The notes under the pieces are model-generated. The model saw only the letters and a program-made list of their open reading frames with translations, was not told the origin of the DNA and did not search any database. From Blepharisma japonicum (taxonomy: Eukaryota; Ciliophora; Heterotrichea; Heterotrichida; Blepharismidae): a stretch of DNA of 64,000 nt. Below are positions 11,745-23,380 of this stretch, piece after piece; within the stretch, counting starts at the first letter, position 1, and every line of letters begins with the position of its first letter. The stretch is from positions 110,348 through 174,347 of the forward strand of contig CATKHK010000089.1 in NCBI GenBank assembly GCA_949751835.1, given 5' to 3'. The translations under genes and the position numbers were made by a program.

Positions 11745-14700
11745 TTAGGAGTAGACATTGGTGACATTGGTTATATTGTTGTAATTGTAAATATTTATTT
11801 CGCAGCTAGTACAATTACAGCTTGGGTTAGGTTGGCAAGCTTTAACCCATGGATTAAATTGATAATCAGAGTCTTTGCATGAACAAGATCCAGTAGCAAT
11901 ATTTAAATTCATATTATCAAAATCATCGCACTCTGTACAAAAGGTTGCTGAAGTAGAGCACTGAGCACAAGGGGACATGCAAATCTGACATACTCCTGAA
12001 TTCGACAAATAATAGCCTTGCATACATTGGCAAGTTCCAGTGGTCTGATTGAAAGTAGCATATTGGTCCCAGCATCTGCAAGTGCCAGTCGCAGGATTCA
12101 AATACATATTATCAGGATCATTGCATGCAGTGCAAAAGCTATCTGAAGAGCATTGGGCACATTGTGGAGGACACTCTGAATTTGGAGTGCAGGTTTTAGG
12201 ATTGCTGTAATAATATCCGGGGTTGCATTGGCAAGTATTTCCATTTAGATATGCATTTGCTGGGCAAGCACATGTAGGAGGAGCTGACATATGAGTAGTA
12301 TCAACACATGCATTGCAATTTGTAGCTGAATTTGTGCATCCTGCACAATTATTATTGCATGATGAACAGACACTTGTACTGCTGAAATAATAGCCTGCAT
12401 TGCAAACACAAGAACCATTAACTAAGCTGCTTAGAGCGGGGCAAGCACATGCAGGAGCAGCTGTCATATGAATTGTGTCACTACAGGTGACACAGGCTGT
12501 TGCTGAAGTAGCACAGGTTTGGCAATTAGTCTGACATGCTGAGCATACTGTATTTGAGCTGTAAAAGTATCCAGTTATGCAAGCACAAGAACTCCCTATA
12601 AGAACTGAGTTATAAGGGCATGAGCAGCCAGGAGCAGCTGACATATGAACTGTGTCCTTGCAGGTATCACAAGTACTAGGGTTGGAGTCACAGCTGGCAC
12701 AGTTAGATTGGCAAGCAGCACAAACAGTCGCGGAACTATAATAATAGCCTATGTTGCAGACACAAATATTGCCAACTAAGCTTCCATTTGCAGGGCAAGC
12801 ACAAGCTGGGGCTGCAGACATGTGAACAGTGTCTACACAAGTACCGCAATTGGCTTGAGTGGTATAACAGCTAGCACATTGTGGAGCACAAGCAGAACAA
12901 ATGGTATTTGTGCTGAAATAAAAGCCTGTATTACAAGTGCAAGTTCCGGCAACCAAATATGAATTAACTGGACATGCACAGGTTGGAGGATTTCCCATAT
13001 GAACGGTATCAATGCAGGCTGAGCAAGTAGAGGCAGACACCGAGCAGGCAGAACACTGAGGATAGCAAGTGCTACATTGGTTATTTGAAAAATAATACCC
13101 TGTATAGCAAACACATTGTCCACTAGCGTTAACTGCAGAGTTAGCTGGACAAGCACAAGCAGGAGCTGCTGTCATATGAGTGGTATCAGTGCAGGTTATG
13201 CAGTTTGAAGCTGTATTAGAACAAGTCGCACAGTTATTCTGGCAAGCAGTGCAGGTCGTTGCTGATCCAGAACTGTAAAAGAACCCAGAATTGCATATAC
13301 ATGAACCAGCGCTAAGTATTGAGTTAGATGGACAGCTACATGTAGGAGCTGCTGACATATGAACTGTATCACTACAGGTAATACAAGCAGTTCCAGTGTT
13401 ACAAGTCGCACAGTTAATAGCACATGCAGAACATACAGTAGGTGAAGAGAAATAATATCCTGGGTTGCATATACAGGAACCAGCGCTAAGTATTGAGTTA
13501 GATGGGCAAACACAAGCAGGAGCTGCTGTCATATGAGTGGTATCAATACATGTTATGCAGTTTGAAGCTGAATTAGAACAAGTTGCACAGTTACTATTAC
13601 AAGCAGCGCAAGTCGTAGTAGTCTGATAGAAATACCCATTAATGCAGGTGCATACATTATTGCTGAGGATTGAGTTAGAAGGGCAAGAACAAGTTGGGGC
13701 TGCTGTCATATGGACTGTATCAATACAAGTTAAACAATTAGTTGATGTACTACAAGTCGCACAGTTAAGAGCACATGCAGAACATACTGTAGGTGAAGAG
13801 TAATGATAGCCTGCATTGCAAACACATTGACCTCCAGTAAATGTTGAGGAAGCTGGGCAGACACAACTAGGCGGTGAGCTCATATGAACTGTGTCTATGC
13901 ATGTTAAACATGATGAAGCAGATCCCGAACAACTTCCACAATTAGATTGGCATGGAGAACAAGTGCTCACATTAGAATAGTAATAGCCTGGATTGCATAC
14001 ACAAGAAGTTTCTAATAAATAAGAATTATCAGGGCAATGGCATTTAGGAGGTGCTGTCATATGGATTGGATCAAGACATGTTACACAAGCAATACTAGGA
14101 GTACAAGTTGCACAGTTAGCTTGGCATGCAGTGCAGACAGTATTTGACGAGAAATAATATCCTGTGTTGCAAGCACAAGAACCCGAGACAAGCGTAGAAT
14201 TTCCTGGACAGCTACAGTAAGGAGCGCCTGAGCTATGAACTTGATCAGTGCATGAAGAGCATATGTAGCTGGCTGCAGTACAAGCAGAACATTGAGGATC
14301 GCATGCGGAACATACAGTATTTGAGGAATAGTAATATCCAGAGTTGCATGTACAAAAACCTCCAATAATACTTGAATTTGCTGGACAAGCACATGCTGGA
14401 GCAGCTGACATATGAGTTGAATCAGTGCATAGCAAACAATTTGATGCGGTTGTTACACATGTCACACAATTTGGATTGCATGCTGCGCAGTTAGTGTTGC
14501 TACTATAGAAATACCCAAAGTTGCAAGTACAGCTACCTTGAACGAGACTCGAGTAACTAGGGCAAGAGCATGCTGGTGCAGCGGTCATATGGACTGAATC
14601 AATACAGGTTTCACAATCTGTAGCATCATCGTCACAAGTAGCACAATTGCTTTCGCATGGGGAACAGTCATTATTAGAGTCGTAATAATAACCTGGCGCG

Positions 14701-15554
14701 CAGACACAATTTCCCCCTGCTAATATTGAATTAGGTGGACAAGCACAAGTTGGCGGATCTGACATATGAAGAGTATCAGAACAGACAAGGCAATTCATTG
14801 CACTGTTAACACAGCTGTTGCATTGAGGCTGGCACGCAAGGCAAGTACTACCACTAAGGTAATAGCCGGTATCGCAGCTTGAACATGTAGTCGGTGACGA
14901 CGAGCAAGTTATGCAAGGAAAAGTGCATTCTGCAAAAATTGGCTGATATTTCAGATTTTCTAGGCTTTCTTCTATCTCTTTGACATATTTTTCGCTTTTT
15001 GAGTTAAAAATTGCACTAATGATTGCTTTGCTTAGCAAGCTAACTTTTTTGTCTTCATCGAGCCCTTGGTATATTTTTCGATCGACCTTAATTTCAATGC
15101 TCTTAACTTGGTTATCACTGGAGTACTCACAGACTTTAGCGCTAGTAGAATTCTTTATAAAATTGTTGCTTAAAGAGAAAAATACGGCTAAATCTGTTTC
15201 AAATTCTTTGAGCTTCATGAAATTATCTAGCTGAATGCTCTTGCAAAGATTTTTCTCGCCAAGTTTAAGAGGCTGAGCTTGTGGCTTGACGAATAAGACT
15301 TGCGGTAAAATTTCTGCTGCTTTATAAGCAGAGCCTTCTAAATCTTCCAATAAATCATCCATGTCTCCAGACGCGGAATTAATTTCTACATAAATCCGGG
15401 CTGATCTGTAAAGCTCCTTATAACTGCTTGATTCAGCTTGAATTTTGGGAAGAAATTGTGGATAATCCTTAGAAGAAGAGACTGATGAGGATGAAGAGAG
15501 ACCAATTCCTAAAAGGAAAAGCAAGGCAAGGGTGGATTTCTTTACCATATTCAT
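11745..15554 (-). CDS. Giant secreted cysteine-rich repeat protein, copy 3
   Basis: The reading frame is uninterrupted and needs no TGA reassignment, so it serves as the reference for the other two copies. From ATG 15554 it encodes 1269 aa; upstream in-frame ATGs at 15623 and 15611 would add about 20 residues. It has a signal peptide with a hydrophobic LALLFLLGIGL core, an N-terminal domain to about residue 230, about 17 ten-cysteine repeats (15 with the H-M signature, one with H-S, and variants with D-N-M near the end), and the tail N-x-T-N-V-Y-S. Individual repeats are nearly identical between copies, which suggests recent duplication or gene conversion. Likely a secreted or surface-coat protein; actual role unknown. 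Confidence 0.92.
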   Translation of the reverse strand: MNMVKKSTLALLFLLGIGLSSSSSVSSSKDYPQFLPKIQAESSSYKELYRSARIYVEINSASGDMDDLLEDLEGSAYKAAEILPQVLFVKPQAQPLKLGEKNLCKSIQLDNFMKLKEFETDLAVFFSLSNNFIKNSTSAKVCEYSSDNQVKSIEIKVDRKIYQGLDEDKKVSLLSKAIISAIFNSKSEKYVKEIEESLENLKYQPIFAECTFPCITCSSSPTTCSSCDTGYYLSGSTCLACQPQCNSCVNSAMNCLVCSDTLHMSDPPTCACPPNSILAGGNCVCAPGYYYDSNNDCSPCESNCATCDDDATDCETCIDSVHMTAAPACSCPSYSSLVQGSCTCNFGYFYSSNTNCAACNPNCVTCVTTASNCLLCTDSTHMSAAPACACPANSSIIGGFCTCNSGYYYSSNTVCSACDPQCSACTAASYICSSCTDQVHSSGAPYCSCPGNSTLVSGSCACNTGYYFSSNTVCTACQANCATCTPSIACVTCLDPIHMTAPPKCHCPDNSYLLETSCVCNPGYYYSNVSTCSPCQSNCGSCSGSASSCLTCIDTVHMSSPPSCVCPASSTFTGGQCVCNAGYHYSSPTVCSACALNCATCSTSTNCLTCIDTVHMTAAPTCSCPSNSILSNNVCTCINGYFYQTTTTCAACNSNCATCSNSASNCITCIDTTHMTAAPACVCPSNSILSAGSCICNPGYYFSSPTVCSACAINCATCNTGTACITCSDTVHMSAAPTCSCPSNSILSAGSCICNSGFFYSSGSATTCTACQNNCATCSNTASNCITCTDTTHMTAAPACACPANSAVNASGQCVCYTGYYFSNNQCSTCYPQCSACSVSASTCSACIDTVHMGNPPTCACPVNSYLVAGTCTCNTGFYFSTNTICSACAPQCASCYTTQANCGTCVDTVHMSAAPACACPANGSLVGNICVCNIGYYYSSATVCAACQSNCASCDSNPSTCDTCKDTVHMSAAPGCSCPYNSVLIGSSCACITGYFYSSNTVCSACQTNCQTCATSATACVTCSDTIHMTAAPACACPALSSLVNGSCVCNAGYYFSSTSVCSSCNNNCAGCTNSATNCNACVDTTHMSAPPTCACPANAYLNGNTCQCNPGYYYSNPKTCTPNSECPPQCAQCSSDSFCTACNDPDNMYLNPATGTCRCWDQYATFNQTTGTCQCMQGYYLSNSGVCQICMSPCAQCSTSATFCTECDDFDNMNLNIATGSCSCKDSDYQFNPWVKACQPNPSCNCTSCEINIYNYNNITNVTNVYS

Positions 15555-15564
15555 TATTACCACA

Positions 15565-16690
15565 TATTTGAGTTCAAAATATAGCCAAGCGAAGAAGAGT
15601 GCTAAATGCATAAAGGGAAACATTTGTCTAGAAAATTAGTGGAATCGGGAGTTTTCAGAAAAATAGTGATAATTTAAAATTTGACTTAAAGAAGAGAATA
15701 ATTTATGGAAGATTTTAATATAATTAACGCAAATTTTCTAATAAATGGAATTATGAAATGCCAAATTTGGCAACAATTTTATAGGAATTATAATTGATGA
15801 AATTTAATTATGGAATATAATAAATATTGAATAATTAGAAGCTCATAAACATGTATGTAATTTATTATACTTGATTTTTTACTATTTTCTATTCTTTTAA
15901 CCAAGTAGATACCTAATAAAAGGTTATTCAATCTTTCCGTTTTCTTCCGATTTATTTCTACACAAAATTGCTAGTAAACAAGACTGATCGTGATACTTCT
16001 AGGGCCATAAGCTAATATATATTGAGGATCTTTGATAATAAGAACATCTTATTTTTAGTCTTTAAATATAGCTTGTGTACAGTTTGGATTGTATACGTTT
16101 CCTCTGATTCATTTGGAGTTTGCTTTATCAAATTATGCTGATAGAGCAAACTCTCTGAGTTTTAAGGATTAAGTATTACAGAATTTGCACTTTGGGATAG
16201 GGATGAATCATATTTAATCTTACATGATCTAGGAAATAACGAAAAATCCAATTGTTTAAAAATCACTATCAATTTCTTATTTTTAAAATACTCTAAATTT
16301 TAAAAATAAATTATTTTTTACAGAGTCTTTGATTTTAGCCTATTTGAAGTAATGCTGCTTAATACTTTGAATTTTTAGCTTTCCTTTTACTGGCTATAAT
16401 ACTTCAGCAACAACTCAAAAGTCAAAGTATAAAGAACTTTAAGAGTAGTAATGTCAAAATTATTGAGAATAAAGTAAATATTGTTTATGTGCCAATTTTT
16501 AAACGAAAAAGATCAAAATTGAGTCAAAAATAAATCATAGATTAAAAAAAATGTTAAAAAGAATAAATAGATCGTTATTTGATTTTTATAAGATTTTTAG
16601 TTTTTATATTTCTCCATTATCTTCTGACACTTTTCATCTGCAATTTGAAGCAGCTAAAAATAAAATTTTTATGAATAAATATTTTGATAT
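15565..16690. repeat. Duplicated upstream block, unit 3
   Basis: Matches the upstream blocks of copies 1 and 2, but has an extra ~190-bp stretch (about 16080-16270) that the others lack. No complete gene apart from the coding-like fragment at 16551. Confidence 0.65.
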
Positions 16691-16795
16691 TCACCTGCAA
16701 AAATACTATAAAAATAGCACCTATATTGATTATGCATTGGATGAAGAAGCAAATGATGGTATTGTTGAGATTTGATGTCTTGAAGCCATTATATA
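16551..16795 (+). pseudogene. Short coding-like fragment of unknown family
   Basis: About 80 codons stay open, including one TGA, and read as ordinary ciliate protein (F-H-L-Q-F-E-A-A-K, D-Y-A-L-D-E-E-A). The frame then meets TAG at 16803-16805. Decayed versions of the same stretch lie at about 3880-3990 and 10070-10180 in the other two units. The better preserved copy here suggests that a gene fragment was captured before the triplication. Family not recognised; it could also be a chance open frame. Confidence 0.3.
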
Positions 16796-16924
16796 TAAAA
16801 ATTAGCCCCAAAAAAATAACAGGATTGAATTAGATGGATATAAAGAATTTATTAATAAATTTTAATTGGATAAAATAAGTTAACTATGTCCTAATACATT
16901 GCATATATGGCGAAAATATCAGGA

Positions 16925-19900
16925 TTAAGTAAGTTTTTGAAGACTTGTAAGGGAGTTTTTGTTTTCAGTACTTCTTGAAGCAATTTTGTTTTGAGACTCT
17001 AAATTTTCAGGTTTACCCTTTGCTGATCTTATCATTGCTCAAACTTTGCTTAAAAGCCAAAACATAACCATTTTCAAGGCAATTTTAAAAAAAGAAACAC
17101 ATAAAACATCGACAGTAAAGTTCAAGACTGTATTGTAAATCCATTTGCAAGAAATAGAAAGATCAAATTGGATGGAAAATAAAATAATTGACCAGCAGAA
17201 AAATACCATTAGCCCATATGAGAAGATATAAAAGATTATGATTTTCACTTTATTTAGTTTTTCAGGTTTTATTGCTTTAGGGTTCTGAATACATTCAGCT
17301 CTAGTTTTATTCATTTTTCCTAAGAAATTCAATATAATTCCTAGCCCAAAAGTAAAACAAGTTGCATATGCACTAGCCCAAAAATCTCGAAAATCATAAT
17401 TTTCGATTAATTCTTTTAAGTTGAAAGTTCAGCCTTCACTAGAATTATCATTATCATTATAATTCTGGTAAAAAAGCCCTATAAAAAACATATTTCCTAA
17501 AATCAAAGTACTATAGATTGTTGCAAGTGAAAAATTAGAATAATTTTCATGAGTCATAAAGATTCTTATGAGCTCATGATCACCTAAGATAATCTTTATT
17601 TTTTGATGGCTATCTACTTTCACAGTCTCTATTTTAAAGTCCTCTTTGTTTACAGACATGCTATTTTCATTTTTTTGTTTCCCCAAATAATAGTTTACTA
17701 TTGAGTCATCAGATCTTGTAGTAATAATGTTTGAAGAATTTTCTATTTCTGAATTTTTAATCGAATTTTTATTAGTTCAATCCATTTGAAGAGTTTTCAT
17801 AGACAAAATTGAGTGGAAAATTATAATTCCAATAACAAAGTATAGTCCTACTGCATTATTTCAGTCGATATCTAAAAGGGCGCTTGCATTAATGATATCT
17901 TCTGCATTGTTATCTTCAAAAGAAATCCATATTGCTTTAACCATTGCTGTAAATATACCTAAGCGAGTACATTTACAGTTTACATGCGATTGATTAAAAG
18001 ATTCTAATTTGCAATCCTGAGTTTTTCAGTCATTATTTTCTAAATAACTACAGTTTAAGGTATAAATATAAGTCCCATTACTTGAGGTAGAGCTTTGGAG
18101 AGATCTATTTGGTGGATCTTGATATTGATAAATTTTTTCTGGATCAAAATTTATAGCTGAGATACTTATTGTTTGATTGCTTATATTGTTTAAATAAATT
18201 TGATTTGAAGTAGAAAGATCAATTAGACTAAAAGAAACAATAGATAAAGTTGCATTTTCCTCATTAGGTATTGGATCATAATTAATAAGACTTGTCCCTA
18301 CACTTAAATTTCCATCCAAAAAACTTTTTATGTCATTACTCAATATAATTGAAGAATTTTTTACTGTCCCTCTGAAATTCACCAATTCATCCACAAACTG
18401 TTTTGAAATTTCTGCATTTATTTTATAACTAGAAAATTGTTTCTTTTCTCTTATTATCATATCTTCTAAAGCCATTTCATTGATTTTGTTCATATTGCTA
18501 TCAACTTCTTTTACAATTTCAGAACTATTTTCAAGAGAATTACTATGGACTTGAAATGTATTATTAGAAACATCGACAAGAGTTTGAGCATCTCTATGAC
18601 TCAAACTGCTTTTTCCTAAAATTTTTGCTTGAAGATTGCTCATGGCATCACTTACTCTTCTTATATTAATAATAGTATTTATATAGGGATTCTGTGTGAT
18701 AGAATTCAGCATTACTCCTACCACTTCTGAGGAATCTGAATCATAAGGATTCATTGTATCTGCAAAACGAAATATTGCATTTAAAACTATATCATATGAA
18801 TTTTGAATAGATTCATTAATTTGAGAATAATTATCTTCCAGTAAATATTGTCTATTAAGTGATAGTGCTGTGATTTGAGAAACATATAAAGGAATTGATG
18901 ATGGAGGAGATGTAGATGCAAAAATTAGTTTTGTAAGATTATAGATGACTTGCTCAGTATCTAAATCTTGTTGTAAGGATATTGAGATTGTAAAGTTAAT
19001 TGAGGTTATTGCAGATAAAGAATCAGAAATACTAGCAGAAATTCGAATGGCATCATGTGAAAAAGGAAATTGGGAGTAAATTATTGACGTAAGGTTTTTT
19101 GAATTAATTACTTGATAAATATTGTTTATGAAATACCCAAATGAGTACTGAAGAGGTAAATCACCTTCAAAATCTGTCCAATCCAAAGCCGCAATTGTAA
19201 AAATTGTACTCATTTCAGTTCCAGTATCAGGAATTACTTTTAAAGACCCGCCACTTGGATTTTTATTGACATTAAATGATCAAGTAAATGGAAATCTGTC
19301 GTTTATAAGCACTTGTAAAGTGTACGATTGTCCTTGAATTAAAGAACCTTGCATTATTGATAAAGTTGTATAATCTAAAGGAGTAGAAACATCAATTGAT
19401 GGGCCTTTTATTACAGATCATAAAATCTTACTAATAGAAGATGATCCTTTTATTCCTAAAGAATAGGCGTCTTTTGAATTTGGCCTATTAAAATATTGAG
19501 ATATTTCATAAATATTTATTATGGGCACTTCCTCTTGAATGCAGGCTATTATAATAGATTTTGATGATTTTTTAACAATGGCAATATCATTCGAAAGAAT
19601 TTTTGTAATTGTGAAAGTGAAATTATAAGTTTCTCCTATGCTTAATGAATTTCCAAGAACAGTCAATTTCTTTGATGCACTATCTTCTATGAAATTCGAG
19701 CAATAATCTGAATTTGTGACACAAATTCATTGGTAAAGCAAAGTGGAACTTGTCCCATCAGGATCATAAGACTCACTTGCATCAATAACTAGCAGCTGGC
19801 TAACCCCTATTTGCCCGTCTGCTCTATTAAACAAAATAACAGGGTTGTTAGAATTAGTGTGAATTGCTAACTCAGCATTTCCTTCAAGCTGATTTTCATC

Positions 19901-21943
19901 ATCATATCCATGGACATGAAATATAATTGTTGCTAGCTCTGGAAGCACTTTTGAAGGAATAATTAATTGTCTATCCGACAATGTGTTATTTCCTCATAAT
20001 GATTTTTCATCAATATCTGTTACATTATTGCTTACAGACACAATAGATCAGCTTATTTTTAATTTGTTGGAAATCTCACTGCAGGCTCAAATAGAGCTTA
20101 TTGATAAAGAATAAGATTTTAGCCTTGAAAAAGTCTCAGGTATGGAAGAGTCAAAACTTATGACAAGTTTTGTTAAAGGACTTACAATTATCTTCTGTGC
20201 CACAGTTGTGCTTTTAAAAGGATTTTTTACTGATAAAGAAGCAGTTATTTCTCCTATAGATAATAGATTTTGAGGTATATTTATAATTTCAAAATTTGGG
20301 CTATATGGCGTTGAGAATGAATTTATTATAGGATCTGCGCTATCAGAAAAAATATCCCACTTATATTCTTCATAAGCTAAGCCAGGATTAGTGATACCAT
20401 TTATTGTGAGGTTTTGGCATGAAACTATAATCTCCGAAGGAGCAAGAAGAACAATTGTGGGACTTGGAAATGGCAAAGTGACAGATACAGAAACTGAGAC
20501 CTGAACTGGATAATCTGTACAAATTTTATGTGAAGGTTTTAATACTCCGCTATTGAAAATTATATTACCTCCCCCAAAAGTAAAGCCAGATCCTAAAGAC
20601 ATTTCTAATTGAGTGAAATCACCATTAAATATACATGTTGGATTTTTCCCAAATGTTGAGAAAACTGAAGAATCAAATAAATTACTGCATCCAGATATTG
20701 AACCTCCTGAGGCTATAGTAAAATTAAATAAAACTTTTGAATAGTCATATGAAAAGCCTGCAGTAATAGTTTCGTTTGTCAAATAATATCCACACGACAA
20801 GCACTCATTAATATTATCATCATAGTAAAATTCTTCATCATTACATATACATGAATCAACATTCATCTCTGAATTTTCAGGACAAAAATTTGAATCACAG
20901 CTATTCAGATATTTAGTCTCACTACAAGTACTAGAGCACCATTTATTGCAAAAACCGCATTTTTCTGATGTGACACAGTAATCGCAATCACTATTACATG
21001 TGATGCATTGGTTAGTATTTTTATCATAAAACTCATTAGGATTACAGGAATTTAAACATAATGGGTACGGAGACTTTGGACAGGAAAAAATGTTTTCAAT
21101 ATAATCTTGCGGCCATGTGTAAGTATCTTCGAATGGAATATAAATAAGTTGGTACAATCATCCATCTTTCATATGCCCAACTCATAAATTAAAATCAATG
21201 CTATCTGTAGGGCTCTTTAAATTTGAATAAGTACCTACAACAACTTTTTGATATGCAATATCATTTTTCCACATTTGCAAAGAATATCCCAACAAAGGAT
21301 CAGCCACTACAGAATAAGTTTGGACAATTTTATAAAGATTTCATTCATGATTGCTCGTATTTATTTCACCTAAATCAGCACTCGTGTCGTCTCCAGAACA
21401 AAATTGTACAAAATAAAGAATAGTATTTCCGTTGAAAACTAATTCAACTGAGCCATCTTTAGAAAGAATTATTGCTTCATTATAGTTTTCAAGTCTTGCC
21501 CAGAATACTCATGTATAGTCTAATGATAGGTAAATACCTCCAGAATTTTTTTGAAGATATTGATTTTCAGCAGAGAAGTAAAGGCCTCGCTGATATCTAA
21601 GTTTTGGCGAATTTAATGAGTTTTCTGAAACCCCAGAAGTATCAAAGCTATAGTAGCTAGGAGTATTCGAATCATCAATAATGCTGGATTGCTGGTGAAA
21701 ATTAAATATCAACCTTTTAGAAGCTTCGGGCTGAGTGCATGTATATGGATTATCAGGAGTTGTATATCAAAGAGTTGGGCATTGAACCAAACAAATATCC
21801 TTATATTTATAGCAAGGTTTAGAATCATCTCAGCAATCATTACTATTGACTTGGACATAATAACTACTAAAGAAGCTTCACTTACAAAAAATTAAGAAAA
21901 AGGAATAAAAGAGCCTCGTAAATGAAAATCAAGATGACATCAT
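16925..21943 (-). CDS. Polycystin-1-like receptor with REJ and GPS domains, paralog A
   Basis: The predicted protein is about 1672 aa, from ATG 21943 to TAA 16925-16927, crossing many in-frame TGA (Trp) codons. Order: hydrophobic N-terminus; a concanavalin/LamG-like region (about 60-285); a Cys-rich segment (about 290-385); a long REJ region starting near 490 that includes a PKD-like D-A-S-E-S-Y-D-P-D-G motif; a GPS motif near 1300-1330 with conserved Cys/Trp; then five membrane segments near 1361, 1468, 1516, 1566 and 1604. The layout after the GPS follows polycystin-1, but the PLAT domain between the first two segments and the pore-forming region are missing. The usual GPS cleavage site H-L-[ST] is replaced by R-L-G. 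Probably a surface receptor or adhesion protein. Its 3' part was copied into the neighbouring cysteine-rich units. Confidence 0.85.
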
Positions 21944-23289
21944 CTTAATTTTTACTTAGAGAGATAATTCGCCATATTTTTGGATAATGCTATTGATTTC
22001 TAAAAAGAAATAATTAAATTAGGTAGCCTAAATGATAATTTAAAAGACTTACTAAAATCGAATGTTTTTAGTAAAAAACAATTATAGCAGTATAAAATTA
22101 TTTTATCTTCATATAATTTATCTTGAAAATGCATTTTAATTGAAATCTTTGCTATTATTTATAGCATGGTTTAAATTTATATGCCTCGATTTAATAATTA
22201 CAAGTTTGTGATTAATTGTATTTTTTTACCGCCAATTTTTGCAAGATTTAGCATATTTAATGATATTCTTATCTCACAATCTATATTTTGAGAATTGTAA
22301 TAATTGCTGTTTATCTAATTATTTATTAAAAATGGCTCAAAAGAATATCGGCAACAGGTCTACTATTTAAGCAAAATTTATTTAATCCAAGCCAAATAAT
22401 TAAGAAATTATATCTTTAAAATAATTATTTGATTTTATTCCGCTCTTGAGAACAATAAAAAATATTATTCAAATTCTTAATCCTCTAATTAATATAAAAG
22501 CAAGCCAAAGGATAGCTTCATAAAATTTATTTGAATAATTTTACATTAATTAGGAAATAATGTAGCTTGTTTTGATAATTAATTAAAAATTAATCAAAAT
22601 TCTCTGAGAATATAACAGTGTTTATAATAAAATTTCCTTTTCATTAAATAATATGACTTTTCCAAACTAAACATTTCATATTTGAATTTTTTTAAGATAT
22701 GCTAATTAAAAGTTTTCGCTATAGGATTTTATGCTTCATAAAATTTAAACTAAGTTGAGCTATTTAATAAATCTCAAAATCAAAATAATTAATAGGTCAT
22801 AATAGCCTTATTTTAGAAATTAACATATATAAATCATTACATATCAATCTTAATAAATTTAATTATTCTAATTTCTTTATATTTTTATTAGAGATATAAT
22901 TGATCTTACCTAATACTTTTATATCTGAGAATAAAATGCGAAAAAGAATTATAAAATCACTTATATTTTGCTTTAAGAGACTAATAACAGTAACTGTAGA
23001 TTTTATTATAAAATCGATAGAATCAATCCTTTCAAGTTAGCAATTTTAATGAATAAATGAATTTTTATTTCCTAATATGAAGAGGAAAAATATGTTGTGT
23101 GAGATTTGTAGCTCTAATAAGCTTGGGCTGCGTTTAGTAAGTTGATTTTCCTTTCAGCTAACAAAAAAGAGTCAAAATTTAGTATCAGTTTCAACGGGTC
23201 TGGGTTACAGATTTTAAAGATAGAGGGCTTTTTACTATGCATACAGAACAAAGACTGGCCAATAAAGGCTGAGTTATTCTCTGTGCGCT
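21944..23289. other. Non-coding AT-rich spacer
   Basis: About 1.35 kb of very AT-rich DNA between the start of receptor A and the end of the TPR-like gene. No open frame of convincing composition, RNA gene or repeat was recognised. It should hold the promoter of receptor A near its right-strand start. Confidence 0.5.
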
Positions 23290-23380
23290 TTATATTCCTT
23301 TTCTATATACTCCTTAAGCTCATATCAATATGCAATCCTATTCACATCATATTTATTCTTTTTATTATTATTATTTTCAT
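23290..23380 (-). pseudogene. Duplicated 3' scrap of the adjacent TPR-like gene
   Basis: About 90 bp (around TCCTTAAGCTCATATCAATA) repeat, with changes, the sequence at about 23455-23530 inside the neighbouring gene, in the same orientation. It has no intact frame on the minus strand. It is a partial tandem duplication of the gene's end. Confidence 0.5.
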
